From: Caulochytrium protostelioides
Taxonomy: Eukaryota > Chytridiomycota > Caulochytriomycetes > Caulochytriales > Caulochytriaceae
Direction of reading: 5' to 3'
Assembly: GCA_003615045.1 (NCBI GenBank)
Contig: ML014132.1
Span: forward strand, 1-64,000
Length of the DNA: 64,000 nucleotides
Part shown: positions 61,322 to 64,000 of the stretch, in pieces
Layout: each line of letters begins with the position of its first letter
Position numbering within the stretch: position 1 is the stretch's first letter
The notes under the pieces: generated by a model
Seen by the model: only the letters and a program-made list of their open reading frames with translations
What the model was told of the DNA's origin: nothing
Databases searched by the model: none
Program-made: the position numbers and the translations under genes

Positions 61322-62779
61322 CTATGCGTGGGTCGCATCGGGCGCAACGCGTTCGCTCAGCGGCATGAACAGAGGGCGAGCGTCATCGTGCCCAAGCGGA
61401 GGCCCATCGGCGACACCAACGCTGGCGTTCAGCGCGACTTCATCGGCTTCCTCGTTATACGCCTCATCATCCTCATCATACGCATCATCGGACACAAGCC
61501 AGGCATCACGGTCCCCCCCGCGTCCTTCGACTTCCCAGCTCGCTTGGCTCGTCTCGTCATCCAACTCATCGAAATCGAGGTCGAGGTCGTCGACGTCGTA
61601 ATCGTCGTCGTTGTCGTCTTCGTCATCTTCGTCGTCGTCGTCGTTGCTGACGCGACCGTTGCCGCGTTCCCGCTCAGACTGTTGCGCGGCGCTGCGGGTC
61701 CGATACCACTGCGCAAATGCCGATTCCGACGTTGCCGTCGTCGTCGTTGTCCCCCCCACTGCGGGGTTTGCGTCTACCGTCTCGGTGGGAGCAGCGATGG
61801 CGCAGCGGGTCGCGAACCAGGGATCGTCGCGCATCACTTGCGCTGAGGGCCGGGTGGCGGGGTTGGGCGACATGACGCGGGCCAGGAAGCGCAGGGTGTC
61901 GCGCTCGTCCGGGGCGCAGCAGAACCCTGTCGCCGTGGCGCTGCCGCCGCTGGACGCGTGGTAGGGGGGCGCGGCGAGGGGGGCCGCCCCTGTTTGGGCC
62001 GCGGGATCGGCCTGCGGCGTGCGGGGTAACGGCGGCACGCGGCCCAGGCCGAGCTGGTAGAACGCCTGCATCTCCGTCGAGCAGCTCGGCCATGGCCGCT
62101 GCGCCGACATCATCTCCAGCAGCACGCACCCGACGCCCCACACGTCGACGCCAAAGTCATACCCGATCACAGACGGTGCCGTGGTCGTCAAGGGCCGCGA
62201 GGCCGCGTGGCTGAGTTGCGGCGTCGACGCGGAGGCATGCAGCGCCGTGCCGGGCGGGCGCGCCGTCGTCGCCGCGACGGGAAAGCTCGGCGGCGGTGTC
62301 GCCATGGGCGCCGGTCGGGACCCGGCCGCCGGGACCGCTGCGAGTGCAGGCGCCGCGGCATACCCAGTCGAGAGCTCGCCGGCGGAGCCGGGCACCCCGT
62401 CTTGGCCGGCCGTCTTGAATCGCAGCGCGCCGCGCATGATGACCATTTCGGGGGCCATCCAGAATGCGGTCCCGTGGATGGAGGAGCGGCGCTCGTAACG
62501 GATGGCTGCCGCCGGCGCACGGGTCGTGCGCGGCGTGTGTGGCGTGCCCGGCTGCGAGGGCCCGAGCGTGTACGCGGGCTCGCGCGGCGTGGGCGAAAGC
62601 GTGTCCAAGGCCACGGCTGAGCGCGGCGGCACGGCCGACAGCGGCGGCACGGCCGAGCCGGGCGGGGATGAGGCCGCCGAGGCGGCGCTGCTGCTGAGCG
62701 GCAGGACGCGCAAGCGCCGCGATTCGCCAAAGTCTGAGAGCTTCACGGTGCCGTTGATGTCCAGCAGAACGTTCGCGGC

Positions 62780-62812
<33 letters not shown>

Positions 62813-64000
62813 CAGGTACGCCAGCGCGTCCAGCAGCTGGGCGGTGACGTCCTTCGCAACCGCGAGGGGGAAGGGCCCCAGCCGCGCCAGCACGGATGCC
62901 ACCGACCCGCCGGGCACATACTCCATAAAGATGGAGGTCTGCTCGGCCGTCACCTGGTAACCGAAGCACCGGACGATATGCGGATGCGACAGCGACAGCA
63001 GCAAGCCGATCTCGGTCCGCAGCGTGCTGTGGCTGATGTCGCGAAGATCGCACGCGCACCACCCGCAGGTGGTCGTGCTCGTCGCGAGCGCTGTGGCGCT
63101 GCGCGGCGCTCCACTGCGCCGTCGCGGCGAGCTCGCCGCCGAGCTGGGCCGGGTCCCCGCCCCTGCAGCGGGGGTCACGGGCCGGCGGCTCACCGAGGCT
63201 GCGCGGCTGATGGGCCGCGGCCGTGAGGCAGCTCCCGGCGCTCCCGGCGCTCCCAGCCGCGGCGAGGCCTGCGCGGCGATGCCGGACGTCGCCAGCGCCG
63301 CCGGCGGGGTCTCAGCGCCCTGAGCGCCCACGTGGGCACCGGTCGCGATCGCTGTCGTGGTCGTCGCTGCGTTGGCGCGAGCCATGGCACTATGCCGGAC
63401 TTGCTTGACGGCGATCAGATCCCAGTTCTCGAGGTCGAGGCCCAGGTACACGCGGGCGAAGGCGCCGCGGCCGATGCAGTCGCCCTGGTACCACAGCGGT
63501 GGGCGGTGGTGCGGCCCATGTGCCTGCGCTTGCGGCGACGGCAGACGGCCGTCGGCGGCGTCGTCGCCACCGCCGGGCGCGTCGGTCACGGCGAGCGAGA
63601 ACGGCCGCGGCGGGGGCGCGTGGAGGGCGTGACGGTGGACATGAGGCGTCCGCGGGCCGCGCAGCCGCGCGGCGGCCAGCGGCGTGCTCACCCCATCGGC
63701 CGTCTGCGGCCGCGGCGAGACGAACAGCGACCCGAGCCCTGACGCGTTCGGGTTCTGACTCACCCATGCCGAGTGCGGCGCGAGCGGCACGGACGCGGCT
63801 TCCGTTCCTGCCGCGGCGACCTCGAGCGCGTGGGTCTTCGAGGACGCGGCGCTCGCACTGTCGGTGCCCTGCGGCGTGAAGTGGCGAGAGAGCCCCGTTT
63901 GGAGCCGGGCCAGCGCGGGCTTTGACCGGCCGGCCGGCGGAGACCCCGCGCTGCCCCCCGCGGCGCCGCGTTTCAAGAGATGCGCGGGGATGGCGGTAAG
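61322..64000 (-). CDS. MAPKKK/STE-family kinase, 5' end off window
   Basis: A Ser/Thr kinase of the STE11/MEKK type; it would act at the top of a MAP-kinase module. The frame ends with TAG at 61322-61324 and is open to 64000 with no in-frame ATG before the edge, so the N-terminus is missing. Residue numbers are from 63976. The kinase domain starts near 161 (LWYQGDCIGRGAFARVYLG) with the VAIK-type lysine in AVKQVRH (191). A ~130-residue Ala/Arg/Ser-rich insert separates it from the alpha-C region (LRTEIGLLLSLSHPHIV). Then come HRDVKAANVLL (Asp 397), DFG (Asp 415) and GTAFWMAPE (Glu 510); the segment between DFG and APE is about 95 residues, far longer than usual. Another insert lies between APE and the DVWGVGCVLLEMM block. 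A highly acidic Asp/Glu-rich C-terminal tail (about 770-830) closes the protein. Confidence 0.85.

Overview
This is a GC-rich eukaryotic window that reads as nuclear DNA of an early-diverging (probably zoosporic, chytrid-like) fungus. Chitin synthase, a CRH-type cell-wall transglycosylase and a Sit4-type phosphatase indicate a fungus. A seven-transmembrane RGS protein, an LKB1-like kinase, a RalGAP-beta-like subunit and relics of Fanzor (eukaryotic TnpB-like) nucleases point to an early branch rather than to yeasts. Genes are monocistronic, lie on both strands, and mostly have no introns. The introns that could be placed (synaptobrevin, RPS11, EMC1, GLTP) all have GT-AG ends. The species cannot be named from the sequence alone.

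Layout. 0.8-2.3 kb: an orphan secreted or anchored protein with atypical codon use (-). 3.0-5.9 kb: 7TM-RGS receptor-like protein (-). 7.8-8.2 kb: small hypothetical (+). 9.0-10.0 kb: PDCD2/Tsr4-like (+), convergent with the synaptobrevin R-SNARE at 10.4-11.0 kb (-). 12.1-15.5 kb: mucin-like single-pass protein (-). 16.9-19.8 kb: mobile-element graveyard with two Fanzor relics and a Ty3/gypsy RT-RNase H fragment. 21.6-22.6 kb: Sit4/PPP6C (+), convergent with RPS11 (uS17; 22.9-24.4 kb, -). 27.0-30.9 kb: EMC1 (+), convergent with TAF11 (30.9-32.0 kb, -). 34.5-37.7 kb: LKB1/STK11-like kinase (+). 38.0-39.1 kb: glycolipid transfer protein (-, three exons). 40.7-46.2 kb: RalGAP-beta-like (+), convergent with chitin synthase (46.5-49.2 kb, -). 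50.5-61.0 kb: three more Fanzor relics around an orphan two-TM membrane protein (54.8-55.8 kb) and a CRH/GH16 enzyme (59.3-60.4 kb). 61.3-64.0 kb: MAPKKK-like kinase (-), open at the window edge.

The resident genes serve basic cell functions: secretion and ER membrane insertion (EMC1, R-SNARE, GLTP), cell wall (chitin synthase, CRH), translation and ribosome assembly (RPS11, PDCD2/Tsr4-like), transcription (TAF11) and signalling (7TM-RGS, LKB1, RalGAP-beta, PP6, MAPKKK). Between them lie GC-rich gaps of 1-3 kb with simple repeats and transposon debris.

The most unusual content is the set of five degenerate Fanzor-like fragments. They include an internally deleted copy, a near-identical 475-bp inverted block shared by two copies that covers the C-terminal RuvC-III region and the 3' flank, and a relic abutting a gypsy RT fragment.
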